Shown: positions 23,575 to 36,380 of the stretch, in pieces
How positions within the stretch are numbered: the stretch's first letter is position 1
How the letters are laid out: each line of letters opens with the position of its first letter
Source: Tamarix chinensis
Taxonomy: Eukaryota > Streptophyta > Magnoliopsida > Caryophyllales > Tamaricaceae
NCBI GenBank assembly: GCA_030549775.1
Contig: CM060181.1
Location: 52,768,218-52,832,217, forward strand
Direction: 5' to 3'
Length of the DNA: 64,000 nucleotides
The notes under the pieces: model-generated
Told to the model about the DNA's origin: nothing
The model's database searches: none
What the model saw: the letters and a program-made list of their open reading frames with translations, nothing else
Made by a program: the position numbers and the translations under genes

Positions 23575-24610
23575 CAAGCTTAAGAGGAAAATCCTAGAGG
23601 AAAGACATTATACTTCTTATTCCACCCACCCAAAAGAGGACAAGTTGTATAAAGATTTGAAGAAGGTCTATTGGTGGCCCCATATGAAGTAGGAGGTGGA
23701 AAATTTTGTTGCTCGACATTTCATTGTAAGAAGGTTAAGATTAAGCACAAGATGCCAGTAGGGTTGGTAAAACTACTAGAAGTTCATGAAGGAAAATAGG
23801 ACAACATATTGACGGACTTCGTGATGGGTCTTTAGAGGACCTATGATAGTTTTGATTCCATTTAGGTTGTTTAGGATTTCTTAACTAAATCAACAATATT
23901 CATACACATGAAGATGATGTGGAGTATAGATCAGCAAGCCGAAACTTATAGGAATCATGTTGTGCGATTACATGGGGTCCCTAAAGATATTATGTTAGGT
24001 CAAGACTCCAGATTCTTTTCATAATTGTGGAAAAAAATACAAGCTACCTTTGGGACTTAGTTGAAGATGAGTGTTACTTTTCATCAAGTCACGAATTATC
24101 AAATGGAGATAATCATTCATACCTTATAGGAAATGCTTCGAGCATGTGTGTTGGATTTTGGGGGTAGTTGGGAGGGCCACCTGGACTTATCGAGTTATCC
24201 TAAAAAAAAAAACTTTATCACACTAGTATCAAGATGACACCTTTTGAAGCCTTGTATGGGAGAAAGTGGTGTAGTCCCTTATGCTAGAATGATATCAATG
24301 AGGCAATTGTGCTGGGGATGAATGTGGATATGAAAAAGAAGATCCGAATAATTTAGGATCATATGAGAGAAGCTTAGGACCACAAAAGAGTTATGCAAAG
24401 TTGAGAAGATAAAATAAGGGTTACAAGATGGGTAATAGAGTCCTTTTGAGGGTCTATCCCACTAAGGGATACATGAGGTTTGGCAGAAAGGGCAATCTTA
24501 GTCCGAGGTACATTGGAATGTATAAGACTATGGATTATGTTGGTAGGGTCACTTATCGTTTAGCCCTACCAGTGGAATTATCCCATGTACATAATGTTTT
24601 CCACATATCC
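23575..24610 (+). pseudogene. Chromovirus integrase
   Basis: Starts AKLKRKILEERHYTSYSTHP and KLYKDLKKVYWWPHMK, the HHCC zinc domain with partial loss of its ligands. A very decayed catalytic core follows. The C-terminal module (24428-24613) is open: GNRVLLRVYPTKGYMRFGRK, GNLSPRYIGMYKTMDYVGRV, YRLALPVELSHVHNVFHIS. The last is the conserved boundary before the chromodomain. Confidence 0.87.
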
Positions 24611-24841
24611 TAGTTGAGGAAGTACGTAACGGATCCTTTTCATGTAATCCAATTGGAGTCATTAAATCTTGATGAGTATCTAACTTACAAGAATAACCAC
24701 AAATACCCAATCAATGTGCACAAAGAGTATCTCGATAGTAAAGGTTATATGGTCACAGTATGGCATAAAGGAGGCCACTTGGGAGGCTGAGGAGGAGATT
24801 TGAGCAAAATACCCAGATTTGATCTCCGAGTCCTTATTTTA
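24611..24841 (+). pseudogene. Chromovirus C-terminal chromodomain
   Basis: Follows integrase with LRKYVTDPFHVIQLESLNLD and EYLTYKN, and ends EATWEAEEEI*AKYPDLISE after frameshifts. The ATWE.EEE....YP.LF pattern is the second half of the chromodomain that targets these integrases to marked chromatin. Frameshifts and a stop disable it. Confidence 0.85.
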
Positions 24842-24942
24842 AGTGTAGTACCTTTTTGCCTTATTGAATGTACTATGTGAATTGTTTTGTGCATATATTG
24901 TGCCTAGACCTTAGTTAGTAGGCTTTGGGGATGCAACCTCTT

Positions 24943-24950
24943 TAAGGGAG
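24943..24950 (+). promoter_or_regulatory. Polypurine tract of the chromovirus
   Basis: AAGGGAG lies just before the 3' LTR start (near 24957), at the expected place for plus-strand priming. It is short and probably decayed. Confidence 0.55.
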
Positions 24951-24956
24951 TATTAT

Positions 24957-27900
24957 CGTAATACAACATCTTTTTGTAAATTCTTTTGAATGAGAAGTTA
25001 TGGTATTTATTAAAATTTGAAAATTTTTGATAGTGATTTGGAGTTATAATTGAGTTTGAGGGAAATTTGGATTTGAATAAGCTTTGGATATTAAATAAAC
25101 TAAGCTTTCAGATGGACTAAGTAACTAGTTCGATGAACTAATTGACTGTTTTGTCATTTCAACTAAAGGGTTTTTACTCAAACAAACCAAACATCTAGTT
25201 AGTAGAACAGTTAATTGGTTAAGTCAAACTAATTGAATAGTTTGCCGAACTGAGTACATTTTTAAAACTCCTTTTTTTTGGAAACTTTCGTAGACCAAAA
25301 TGTTATCTTGGTATTCTCATTCCAAGTTACTCTTTAAAGATTCTTAACCTTTTTTTTTATTACGCAATCATCCTGAGCTTCTACCTCAAACTTATTCAAG
25401 GGTTCAATTTGGGTAATTAAGAGAGAGTATGACCTTAGCTTTTTCATCTTCCACCTCTCTTGTTTCTACACTCTAGAATCATTGCTTCAATTTTTAGACT
25501 TTATTTTCTATCACGGAGATTCCTTCCATGCTAATCATTCATTTCCTGTCACATGTTTAACATTTTCTAAGCAAATTTAACGTACATTCTCCAGAAATCA
25601 CCATCTCAACTTTGGAAGAGAGGTTCGCCCATCTTTGAAAAAATTTACCCATTCAACTAAAATTCAAATGGTATTAATTAGGGTTTTTTTAATTTGATGA
25701 TAACCACACTCATTATTGTGCTGATTAGCTGGCTATAAATAGCCCTAATCAGCCATTCCACTCACTTTTCATTAGCCACCAAAATATTCCAACTCTCTAA
25801 CCTTGTATTCTTTTCCCCAATTTGAGTGTAGTGTTTATTCCTTTCCACTCTTCTGATCCTCTCCCTAACTCCTTCTTATTTATTAAGTATGGGAGGGTTA
25901 GATTTAAGAGGAATTTGAATCTCTTTTTTTAGCATAAATACCTTCTATTTTTCTCTTAAGTTTGGTAAGTTTTTTTTCTCCTAACTTGAATTTCGATTTA
26001 TGAAATTATTCCTTGGATTTCTAAAGCTTTAACTTCTAATTTTTTTAAGGTTTGGAAATTGACAATCTTTAGGTTAATTTTTCCTATTTGTTGAAAAGTT
26101 TTGCTTGAACCAAGTGAGTCATTCTTACTTCTAAAATGTGACCTAGTTAATCATGTGGTGTGGTGTATCCTTTAAAATACTAATTTTATAAGTTTGCATG
26201 AGAATTTTGTTTCAAAATGATGCATATTAATTAACCTATGAATCTTGAAAAAAATGTATGATTTTAGGAAAATTAGGTTGATTTGATTAATTATGAAGCA
26301 TGTTTTAGTTTATCAACTGAAAAAGTATTGATATGATGCCATGAAATGTTTTAGTTTGGATATGGTAGGAATTTTGAGGATGATTTGCATGTAAAATGTA
26401 TGTTATGTGTTGTTGGGGAGCCAACCGATTAACTGGTTAAGTTAAATCGATTAAATAGTCCTTAGAATGATTGACTTGTTGCCCCAAACGCATTAATCGA
26501 TAGGGATGTGGTGACCTTGGTTTGCTCTCTGCTAAAACCTATCAACTGGTTTGGCAAAACCGATCGAATGCTCCTATAATAGTTAAATGGTTTAGACAAA
26601 CTGATTGATCGATTTGAGGGAACCCTAGATTTGGCCAAGTCAAATTAATTAACTAGTTGGCCCAAACCGATTGACTAGTTGGCCCAACTAATCTATTAGT
26701 TGGAAAAACCGAGCAACTTGTTAGGCCAAACCGATCGATTGGTTTAGCTAGATTGTGTGATTTTAATCTTTTTACTTGGATATTCCTTGAAACCATGCCT
26801 AATTTTGCTATATGATTGTTTAATGAGTAAATACATCTGTTAACATGGATTAAAAACCAAATGGATGGATTAAATTGATAATAATTTATGGCATACTCAA
26901 TGAGTGTTGTAAAGGCCTTAATGGGTAAACCCAAATAAGTATTTGATGGCTTTAGTATGGTAATGCAATCTCAACTTTGGCCTAAAAAGGATTAATCTAA
27001 GAAATTTTGTTGATATTGAATAAGCATTAAGGGAAATCCCACACATGGTTGGGGACTGGTAATGGTTAAGATGGAATAAGTATATGAATGCCTTGTTTGC
27101 ATATTATATGGGTCTTGTATGATCACATAACCTTGAGAATAATGTCCTAATCACTTAAAACAAAAGATGATTGAGTTGTGTATGGGTTTGGCTTACCCAA
27201 TCCCTGATTATATATTAGGGGTTAGTCTTCCTTCAGGTGTTAATTGGTGCCTTTGGGCTTTACCTTCCGGTAGAATCCTAGTATATCTTTGTGCCTTCCT
27301 TACTCTATACACTGATGATGTAATATGGAGTATCGATACTAAAGGGTCTGGTTACCTAGGTGGTTTATAGATTTTTCAAGGACTTATGCCCATTAGTGGC
27401 TACTTGGCTTCGACCCATACTTATGTCCATAGGTGATTTCTTGGATTCGGTCTGGACTTGTATCCATTGGTGGTTACTTGGCTTTGGCCAGACTTTATAT
27501 TCTTTGATTTGGATAGAATTCTATGATATGTGAGACCATGGGATGTGCACATTCCATCACTTAATAATAATTTAAACAAGAATTCTTATAATAATTTGAA
27601 TGAGAAATTGGATAGGAATATAGAATAAGAATGTGACTAAAGAGAAAGATAAAATATAAATGAAAAATAACAGTAAAGGAGATAATGCCCTATATATGTA
27701 TAAATGGCCTAATGAATTAGGTACGTAGAAATGACCTATGATGAAATTATGTGCTTGGATGAATGAAACCTCACTATTAGTTGGACAATCTACTTCGTAG
27801 CTTGCATATTGCCATCTACGATATTGCGCTACATTGTCAAGTATGATGATTCATGTATGGTAAGAGCTTATTATACCTGATGTGACTATAATAGAGTATG

Positions 27901-28489
27901 TATCCTATTTATATGAAATATGCATGAAATATATTAGTATTAATTGCATATTATAATGAAATCTTGTGTATTGGTGACTCCATTGAGGAGGTAATTTGGC
28001 TTAGTTAGTACAAAGTGTACAAATGTGCCCATTTGCTCGGTTACTTAATCATTCCCACAAGTCGAGGATCATGTGTTGGTTTTTGGAGATGGTTAGTAGT
28101 TGGCCAATCTCATGTTAGGCATGGTTCTAAGAGTGAGGAAATTCTAAGAATTTTGAGCAACCCTTGACCGACTAGAGTTTAAGGCTACGCCCTATTTTTG
28201 TTTCTGTAATTTGAGATCATGTATGTTGACTTAATTTTTCTCATGTATTTAAATATTACAAATTGTTTAGGCCATGTACTTGAAAGCCTTTATTTCAGTA
28301 TTTATATAATGTATTTTGGCACACTCTAGTTTAGTATTGGTTATTTTGTTCTCAACCTTGTATCGAGCATGGGACAAATAGCCGACGCCTTTCCTATGTT
28401 AGATGCAGTAGCAAAGTGTTTATTAGTTTTCTGCTTTAGAAAGGTTTTCATAATGAAATTTTTTAATAATAAATAATGGGGGTGTTATA
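24957..28489 (+). repeat. 3' LTR of the chromovirus
   Basis: About 3533 bp, starting near CGTAATACAACATC and ending GGGGGTGTTATA. Longer than the 5' LTR by a block at about 25740-26420. It carries arrays of the degenerate motif ACCGATYRACTRGTTNGGCC at 25090-25250 and 26410-26760, and the ATGTCCAT repeat at 27370-27505. The left arm of the terminal inverted word seen in the 5' LTR is lost here. Confidence 0.86.
25734..25741 (+). promoter_or_regulatory. TATA box in chromovirus 3' LTR
   Basis: TATAAATA in GGCTATAAATAGCCC, about 780 bp into the LTR, followed 20-40 bp later by CATTCCACTCACTTTTCATT, a plausible transcript start zone. This block is missing from the 5' LTR. Confidence 0.65.
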
Positions 28490-29419
28490 AAAACACACTT
28501 AAGCCACTATTATCATCTGATACAACCAACAAAACACACTCACATAATCTTTCTCTTTAAGCAATTATTGTTGTAACACCCCCAATTTTGAACCTAAAAA
28601 TTTTATTATTAATAAAATGTTGAAGCATTTTGAAAAAAAAATTGGGTAATATCACCATCATATCAACTATGAGAGAGGTATTATTATCACCTAACCCTTG
28701 CTTGATACAAAGCAAAACGGAACAAGAAACAAAAGAATGCATGCTCATTATATTAATGTGATAATACAAAATAATAAAGGCTAGAACAGTATTATAGATG
28801 GAAAGAAATTAATTACACAGGGAAACAAGCTAAGATTTTAAATAACCACAAATACAAAAACTTTCAAATGTAGTGGGAAAACTACTTATAACCAATTAGC
28901 CTAACTCTTAGGTATGATCATAACCCTCCAACCACAAGCAATGGCCTGCTAATGGCCTATATCCTCACCCTCATCTTACTCTAACAAAGAGTCATAACCC
29001 TGCAAATCATCCTTGACTCCCAGGACTAGAAGATAGATCATCACAGTGACCACACAAGTGCAGTATCGGTATGGTGAAATACTAGTAAAATATACTACCT
29101 AAAATATAGTAAGGCTCATGCAACACATTGAAATCATATAACATCAAGGTGATATCATATTGGTATAGCTCAAGTACAATAAGGCATTCTTGCATGGAAA
29201 TCATAGAAGTATAGAAATACCATAAATACATGCAATCCATACAATATAAACCATATTAGAATTCTTCCTTTAGTGACCACATAAGTTTTGGTTAATAAGA
29301 TTGTTCGTTCAACCACACCTAGTTCTCCACCATGAAAAAAATCATGGAAGCACAAATAATTACAACGGCATACCACACCCATCACACAAGATCATGATAC
29401 ATTGAAGGGGCTCTCTTTA

Positions 29420-29645
29420 GGGATACCGCACCCACCATACACTAAGTGCACTTTCCATAAATATGGATACCACACCCACCACACGTAGTCGAAGTACACC
29501 AGAGGGGCTTGTATTGGGATACCTCACCCACCACACCTTGAATGTCTCCACCGTGAGGGCTAAAAAGTTGTGATACCACACCCGCCTAAGAAATGGACAA
29601 TAAGAAGTGCCAGCGGGCTTGTTCTGGGATACCTCACCCACCCAA
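29420..29645. repeat. Tandem repeat in solo LTR no. 3
   Basis: Four to five imperfect units built on GATACCACACCCACCAC with spacers of 30-50 bp. It occupies a position comparable to the other repeat arrays in long LTRs of this window. Confidence 0.75.
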
Positions 29646-31208
29646 ATTAGACAATGACGCCATGTCAACTTGCCACAGTATAATCCTATACTTCAAAGAT
29701 ATGTGCATACCCTCCTACTGGCCACAATCCAATTGAGAAGGAAATAGGTGTTGAGTGAAAAATAAAACCAAGAGTAACCCACCCACTAACTCTAGACAGC
29801 CACCCTAAGAGTGGGAGAAAAGGCTCGAATGAAATATTATACTATCAATTAGAATACAAGTGATATCACAAATCACAACAAGTCCACACATAACCAAATT
29901 GAGCATTTCCAAGTGACAACACCAAACACATCACAAGACATTAAAACCACCGATTAGGTGTTTTTAAGTGCTAGCATGAAACACATCACAAGGCATAAAA
30001 GACACTAATTGGGTGTTTAGAGATGACACCAAACTTAACCAAATCAAGTCTCAAATACCATCATGGTGATTCATATTGAATTAGGTCAATAATATTTGAA
30101 ATCATAATTAAAACATTGTAAATGCATGGAAGTATCACACAAAATTCCCAAGAGAAACATAACAAATTATAATAAACTAGTTGGCTTCCAGTCGGACCAA
30201 CCGTTCAGTCTCTCAAACACTAGTGAACCAATCGACTAGCTGGCCTCATGGATCTACGGTTCATGATGCCAAGTCAAATGGCTTGGTTCAACTAGTAAAT
30301 GGGTCGAAGTAGAAACCAACCCATTTTGGCCTATAAAGAAATCAATCAACCGGTCATAATAACCAGTTGGTTAGTTTAGTCTAACCGGTCGATGGGTATG
30401 AGAAGAGGCCAAACCATTTTAATATGCAAAAGCACTTGTCGATGGGTTTGACCAATCAATTAAATGTTCATCAAAATTAGTCGACTGGTTTATCAAACCA
30501 ATTGACTAATCATGTGACCAAGCGATCCAAAACTCCAAACCATTCAACTGCTCGCATAACTAGTTGATGGGTTAGAGGAACCGGTTGTCTAGTTTGGCTA
30601 AAAGACTACCTAGACTTGTAAAACACACCCCCAACATTTACCACATTTTACCATATTAATCCTATCATTCTTCTATGTCAAAACACACATAAAAATACAT
30701 GATACACATAAAGAATCACATGGATATATGGTAATGTACATACTTAAAATAGTCATGCTCAAATAACCCATTTTATACTCAAACATAGAGAATTTCAATC
30801 TACACTAAATTGGGAAAAATTATAACACATTCTCAAACCATGGAACACAATTAGATCATAGTCATATAAACACCAAGCCCATGGAACAAAGAAGAAGAAG
30901 AAGAAGAAGAAGAAGAACATAGAACATCGCCTTTGTCTAAAGAGCTAAAATCTTCAACATTTCTTAACCTTAATTCTTCCTTACTTAAGGAAAGTAGGAG
31001 AGAACTAAAACCAAGATTAGAAGAAGAGAAAAAAACATAATTATCACACAAAGAAGGGAGACAATCAAAGAAAGCCTATTTTTTTCTCAATAGAGAAAAA
31101 GGGAGGAAAAAAGAAAGGATGCTCAACACTTGGGGAAATTTTCCACAATGAAAAGGGAGAAGAGAGAAAAATCAATGAGTGAGGAATGAAAATGGATTAG
31201 AAATGAGA

Positions 31209-31217
31209 GTTATATAG
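31209..31217 (-). promoter_or_regulatory. TATA box of solo LTR no. 3
   Basis: CTATATAAC on the minus strand, about 640 bp from the LTR 5' end at 31854, matching the LTR orientation. Confidence 0.5.
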
Positions 31218-32114
31218 GCAAGGCTAGGTTGAAATTCTCAAGAGAAAGGAGATGAGACTAGTGAGGTTGAGTGTAGGTAAGCCAAGAGGTGAAGGCTGAC
31301 TTGATGGGGGTGGAGGTGAGTGCAACTAGAAATGAGCATGGTAGTGGGTTGGTAAGTTAGGAGATGGTGTACAAAGTCAATCTCATAGCCCCCAACTACT
31401 AAAAGAGAGAGGGAGAGGTGAGGGAGAAGAAAAAAGTGAAGCTTGCCTCAAAATTGCCTTTTGGAAAAAGAATTTAGCTAATTAAAATTATGTAATGATC
31501 TAAATAATATGTAAATAATCCCAAAGCACTAAAACATGCTTATTAGCATAATTGGACTCTAATTAAAAAAATTGTAACTATTAGAGAGAAATTTGACTCA
31601 AAATTAGAAATAGATCTAAAATTATAAGACAACCAGTCGATGGGTTTAGGCAAACCAGTTGACTGATTTGTCGAGAACAAGAATGTTAATTTTTCTAGCA
31701 CACTAATCGACTAGTTATGTAAACCAATCAATCGGTATGCCTAAACTTCACATTTTTATTAGAATTACAAGTCCATTTCAAAATCAAAACTTATTTATTT
31801 TATATCAACATAATTCTAAATACAATTTGAAGGATTTTGAGATGGGGTATTACAATTGTCTTATCCATTAGTGCTATCTAATAATCATATTCTTATTCAC
31901 ATTAAGTTTAGGACCCTACCATTCTTGATCCTTGGAATACATTGAAGCACCTCTTAGCGTAGAACACTCTTGAGTTACTATTATTGTCCTATAGAATGGA
32001 TCCAACATATACCTCATTGTAACATAAATGATCTTTTACTGTAAATGATTAGTATCTTATTCAGAGTTGTTTAATCAAGATCATCATGCAAGATTCATGT
32101 AGATATGCACAACA

Positions 32115-34075
32115 CACAATTAAAAACACATAAAGTACAACCAAATGATTATCGGGTCATTATCCAAGGAAAAGGTCCATAAATTACCTAAAAAACCCTA
32201 ATTTCATAAGGTGAGTATAACTTCTCATTTTATTGTACTTATGCTACTCATCATTATCCCGAATATTAAGAGTATCATACATGGATTATCTAAAATCTAT
32301 TTCCCTTAAATCACCAAAATTATATCTCAAAACTTATCAATGAAAATACCCTTCTCTCACTAAAAACCTCATAATCTCATATTAGGTAACTTATGCCTTA
32401 CTCAACCATCATTTAATCACATTACTTAGGAAATAATTGATAACGCCTTCAAAAACTTATCATGCCATGGTTATTTCCTATATTATCATCAAATGACCAT
32501 AATACCCTTATGTTAGCCAAAAGACTCATATTTTTCCAAATACCTTACAAGTCCTAATATTAATGAATTTCAACCTCCAATACTTATATGAAATACATAA
32601 CCTCAATATATTTATATAGGTACCATATATCTAGATTCATGCCAACCAATAATATACTATACTACGTACTTTCACATTTTCTCACTTACAAGGTATTATA
32701 TAATAGCATTTTCATAAGAACATCAACAATATAACAGTACCAATATGATATTATATACAAAAATACACCTTACGCATAAAAATCCCTACATACGATATGT
32801 ATCCTTGCCAACAAGGACACCAGTCTCTAAACACCAAGATTACCCTATATCCTCCAACATTACCAAAAGAAAACACCTACAAAAAATAGAATAAAATACA
32901 ATTAGAATTTAAGAATATAATCAAGAAAATGTAAGGTAAAAGAGGGTGGAAATAGGGATAAGTGAAATAAGTGGAGAAGCTGGGGTTACATGGGATATGG
33001 TGATAATAAGGCTGTGATAGAGTGGTGATAGAGTGGAGCATGGGGTGTACTAGAAGGGAAGCACGGTTGTGCCATAGGAAAGTTGAAGGCACATGCATAA
33101 CATGAAGCACATGCAAAGCACAACCATATGGTTATCGAGACATTCTCCAAAGAAAAGGTCCATAGTTTTCCAAAGAAACCTTAATTTCACAAGGTGAACA
33201 TACCTTCTCATCTTGCTATACTTATGCCATCATTATCTTGAAACTTTCAAGTATCATACTTGGCTTATTTAAAATATATTTCCCTTTTTAAATCATAAAA
33301 TTTCTTTTTTTAACCCTTATTGACCAAAATTTTCTTATGTTACCAAAAACCTTATAATCTTATATTAGGTAACTTATGTCTTACTCAACCATAATTTAAT
33401 CACATTACTTAGGAAATAATGTAATCACATTATTTCCCATATTATCATCAAATGACCATAATGCCCTCACATTAGCCAGAACGCTCATATTTTCTCAAAG
33501 ACCTTATGAGTCCTAATATTAATGAATTTCAACCTCCAATTTATATGAAATATATAACCCCAATACACACACCCCATATATCCAGATTCAATCCAACCAA
33601 CAATGTACTTTAATGCATACTTTCGTATTTTCTCATTTACAAGGTATCATATAATAGTATTTTCATAAGAATATCATCCATATAATGTTACCAATATAAT
33701 ATTATATACAAAAATACACATTACAAATAAAAGCCCTAATTATGACTCATATCCTTACCAATAAGAGCATTGGTCTCTAAGCACATAGAAATAACCTATC
33801 TCCTCTGAAATCGCCAGAAAATCACATAAGAAAGTGAGAATAAAACACAGGTAGAAGTTAATAATATAACTAAGGAAAATTTCAGGTGAAAGAAGGAGGA
33901 AATGGGAATAACTGAAACAAGTGGAGAAGATTTGGTTGTGTGGGATCATGGTGGAGTGTATGGAAGTGCTAAGGTGGTGCTAGAGTAATGCTAGAATGGA
34001 GCATAGGGTATACTAGTAGTGAATCACAACTATACCAAAGGAAAGTTGAAGGGCATAGGTATAGCATGAAGTGCA
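32115..34075 (-). repeat. 0.97-kb tandem duplication within LTR no. 2
   Basis: Two diverged copies lie head to tail (about 32115-33090 and 33100-34075). Matching landmarks: AAAAGGTCCAT at 32170 and 33153, and GGAAAGTTGAAGG at 33077 and 34040, giving offsets of 983 and 963 bp. Also shared are CTTATATTAGGTAACTTATG-type words and a purine-rich AAGTGGAGAAG block. The short frames within are not genes. Confidence 0.85.
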
Positions 34076-34967
34076 TACATGGGTCGAGAGCATAGAGTGC
34101 ACACTAGCAAGGTGTGCGAGGTGTGCACTATGATGTATGTGAACCGTGCATGGTTCATGTGAGAGGGGAAAAACTGAGGCATACAAGGATGCACAATCAT
34201 TCACCTCAATGAAAATAAAGTAGATCACAAGAAGGAGAAGGAAAAAATAAAACTATTCGGGTGGCAATGGTTGGGCAGTAATGGAGGTGATGGGATAGTA
34301 ATGGTGGCTAGTTTTCTAGAGAAATCTTGGTGTTTGGCTCTTGATGGTAGATGACAAAAACAAATATACTAGGATAGGGAAGAGGAGAAGGGAGGGTGTC
34401 CAGGCTAGTTTTGCTCAATAGAAATGGAGTGAGGGAGTTGGTTAAGGTAAAAAATGATGAATGGAAAAGGTGAATCAGTAAAGAAGAAAATGGCAAGGAG
34501 ACACATGGATGAGGTAAGGCACAGTCGAGGTAAAATATTTAGTAAAATTTTCAACAGACATATCCTATGGATTGTGGGAGATAATGGCTGGGATAGTAAG
34601 ACAATGGGGAAGCTAGAGAGGTAGAGTTTGGCTAAGGTAAAGAAAGAATAGCATGAAAGGCTATAGAAGGGTAAGATAGACTAGGAAGAAGGAGAAAGAT
34701 AGGAAAAAAAAACAAAGGAAAAGGAGATTAGTGCAGGATTATGGTTAAGATTAGATTAAAAAAAGTAATTAGTGAATTAATGTAAGATTACAATATTAAT
34801 TTTAGCTTTAAAAATATAAATTACCTAGACTAAGATTAGGATTAGGTTTAAATTTTGGTTATGGAAGTAGATTCAGATAGAATTATTAATTTTCTAATAT
34901 TATAAATATGTTAAGATATTAATTATTCGAGAATAAGGTTAGATAAAATTTGGGGTATTACACCTTA

Positions 34968-35171
34968 TGCCCCTACAATTCCTTTATACGCATGTTAAGT
35001 TGGTATGAATTTGTAAATGAAAGAAAAAATTAATATGACTAGTAAATCAAAGCAAAATATAAATATAAATTACAATTAAATTAAACACACACTTGGGTTG
35101 CCTCCCAAAAATTTTTTGTTTATAGTTATTAGCTTGACTACAATCCTAATAAATAGGAATCTACTAACAGT
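34968..35171 (-). other. Athila-like 3' region, short piece
   Basis: On the minus strand AATTTTTGGGAGGCAACCCA resembles the GGGAGGCAACCCAAG stretch found downstream of pol in Athila/Tat elements. It bridges the inserted LTR no. 2 and the TIR element. Confidence 0.55.
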
Positions 35172-35339
35172 ATATTTGGTTTTCAGAAAAAAGTGAAGAA
35201 AAGAAAAGAAATTGGATGGAAAATAATTCGTACTGTTTGGTTAGCTGAAAAATTAGAAAGAAAGAAAATATAGAGAAAATTATTAATGAAAGTTAAACAA
35301 GTAAATTTTCCTCCGGATTAGCGAAGGAAAGAAAGAAAA

Positions 35340-36380
35340 TTTGTGAGAAAAGTTCTGCAACCTCCCTCCCAATTATCCTGACTCTCGACTCGCCTCCATC
35401 CTCCTCTGCTTCCTCCTCTGGTTAAGGTGAGCAACATTCTCTATATGGCCCACAAACAAGCAGAAGATGTTGTCCACTACCGCAAACAATCTACGATGAG
35501 GATATATCAAATGTTGCGTTTGTAATTTTCAATTTAAAGCAGGATACACTTGAGTGAGAGAGAGAGAGATTGACCAACCCCGACCATGGGGAGGGAGATC
35601 CACAACATCAAATTCAAGGGTTATTCCTTAGTAAATTATGGAACGTAAGGTTTTTCTCTGATCATCAAATTATTAATTAGGCCACAAATACGAAAAAGTC
35701 GGATCCTAGAGGCTATAGAGAAACAGAACCAACAAGTATATAAATAGGTACATTATGAAGCAAATCTCAGTAGGCTAAAGATTCAAGAGTCAGCTGCAGG
35801 AAGAACATATAGAATACGATTCTAGTTCAACAAGGAAAACAGATCCCTTGATAAGAATGCTGGAAACAAACCAGAAGCGATAACTGGATCAAAGAAACAC
35901 ATACAACCAAAAATCAAGTTTTCAAGAAATTAAAATTTTAAGGGTAGCATCACAATCACTGCTATCATCGACATCCCCATCGTGAACACTAACCTCGTCG
36001 CCGCCGTCATCGCCATCACCACTACCCGAGAAATTGGACGAATTGGATCTGGTATCGGAAGATACCGAACAGATTATTTCTGGGCATATTAATCTCTGCA
36101 TTCCAGTATTTCCTTTGTCAAATTTGGATGTCCATGAGATTTATCGAAAGTGAAACCAATTTTCTGTCCGTCGATCATGCATCTTCTAGTTTATGGATTC
36201 ATTTTCACCAAGTAGGTCGTGTCAGAAGGCTACAATCACTGTGCTGTTTTGAAATATGCTTTGTGATACTTCCTTGCTAAATTGAAAATGCCTCAAAAAA
36301 GAGAAAGCGCGCCGGGAACAACATCTTTTTTTTAATTTTTTTCCCCAGTGGAGCCGCACGGTGTCGGCCTACAATCAGGA
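35340..36380. other. GC-richer core, possible captured gene fragment
   Basis: Inside the TIR element, this segment has balanced composition, a GA microsatellite near 35558-35570, CGTCGCCGCC-type codon runs, and a minus-strand acidic frame (near 35930-36060; SGSGDGDDGGDEVSVHDGD). On the same minus strand another frame starts MAMTAATRLVFTMGMSM. I recognise no protein. A Pack-type captured host fragment or a 5' gene end is possible; confidence is low. Confidence 0.3.

Larger units (their letters stand above)
18540..28489 (+). mobile_element. Complete long-LTR chromovirus (Tekay/Del-like)
   Basis: A 9.95-kb plus-strand element with two homologous LTRs (18540-21363 and 24957-28489), a tRNA-Met primer site, gag, protease trace, RNase H end, integrase, chromodomain and polypurine tract in order. 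Flanks AAAAT (18535-18539) and AAAAC (28490-28494) form a 5-bp target-site duplication with one difference. RT and the first part of RNase H are deleted between about 22995 and 23135. Long LTRs, the iMet primer and a C-terminal chromodomain suit the Tekay/Del clade (inference). Many stops make it non-autonomous. Confidence 0.88.
28572..31854 (-). mobile_element. Solo LTR no. 3 with perfect target-site duplication
   Basis: A 3283-bp LTR in minus orientation. Plus-strand edges are TGTAACACCCCCAATT (left) and GGGGTATTACA (right), so the minus strand runs TGTAATACCCC to GGGGGTGTTACA. Perfect 5-bp duplications ATTGT flank it (28567-28571 and 31855-31859). Inside are CGACTGGTT-type motif arrays (30180-30600, 31630-31740) like those in the chromovirus LTRs, a tandem repeat (29420-29645) and a TATA-like CTATATAAC at 31209-31217 on the minus strand. 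No coding region. It lies 82 bp from the chromovirus inside LTR no. 2. Confidence 0.92.
17748..34962 (-). mobile_element. LTR no. 2 inserted in Athila, itself split twice
   Basis: The plus-strand left end reads TGCAATACCGCAAAATTT, matching the left end of solo LTR no. 1 (TGTAACACCCCCAAAATT). The right end reads TTGGGGTATTACA. Flanks are GCTTA (17743-17747) and CCTTA (34963-34967), a 5-bp duplication with one mismatch. With the chromovirus (18540-28489) and solo LTR no. 3 (28572-31854) removed, about 4.0 kb of LTR remain in three blocks: 17748-18539, 28490-28571 and 31855-34962. No internal region is present, so it is a solo LTR. Confidence 0.75.
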
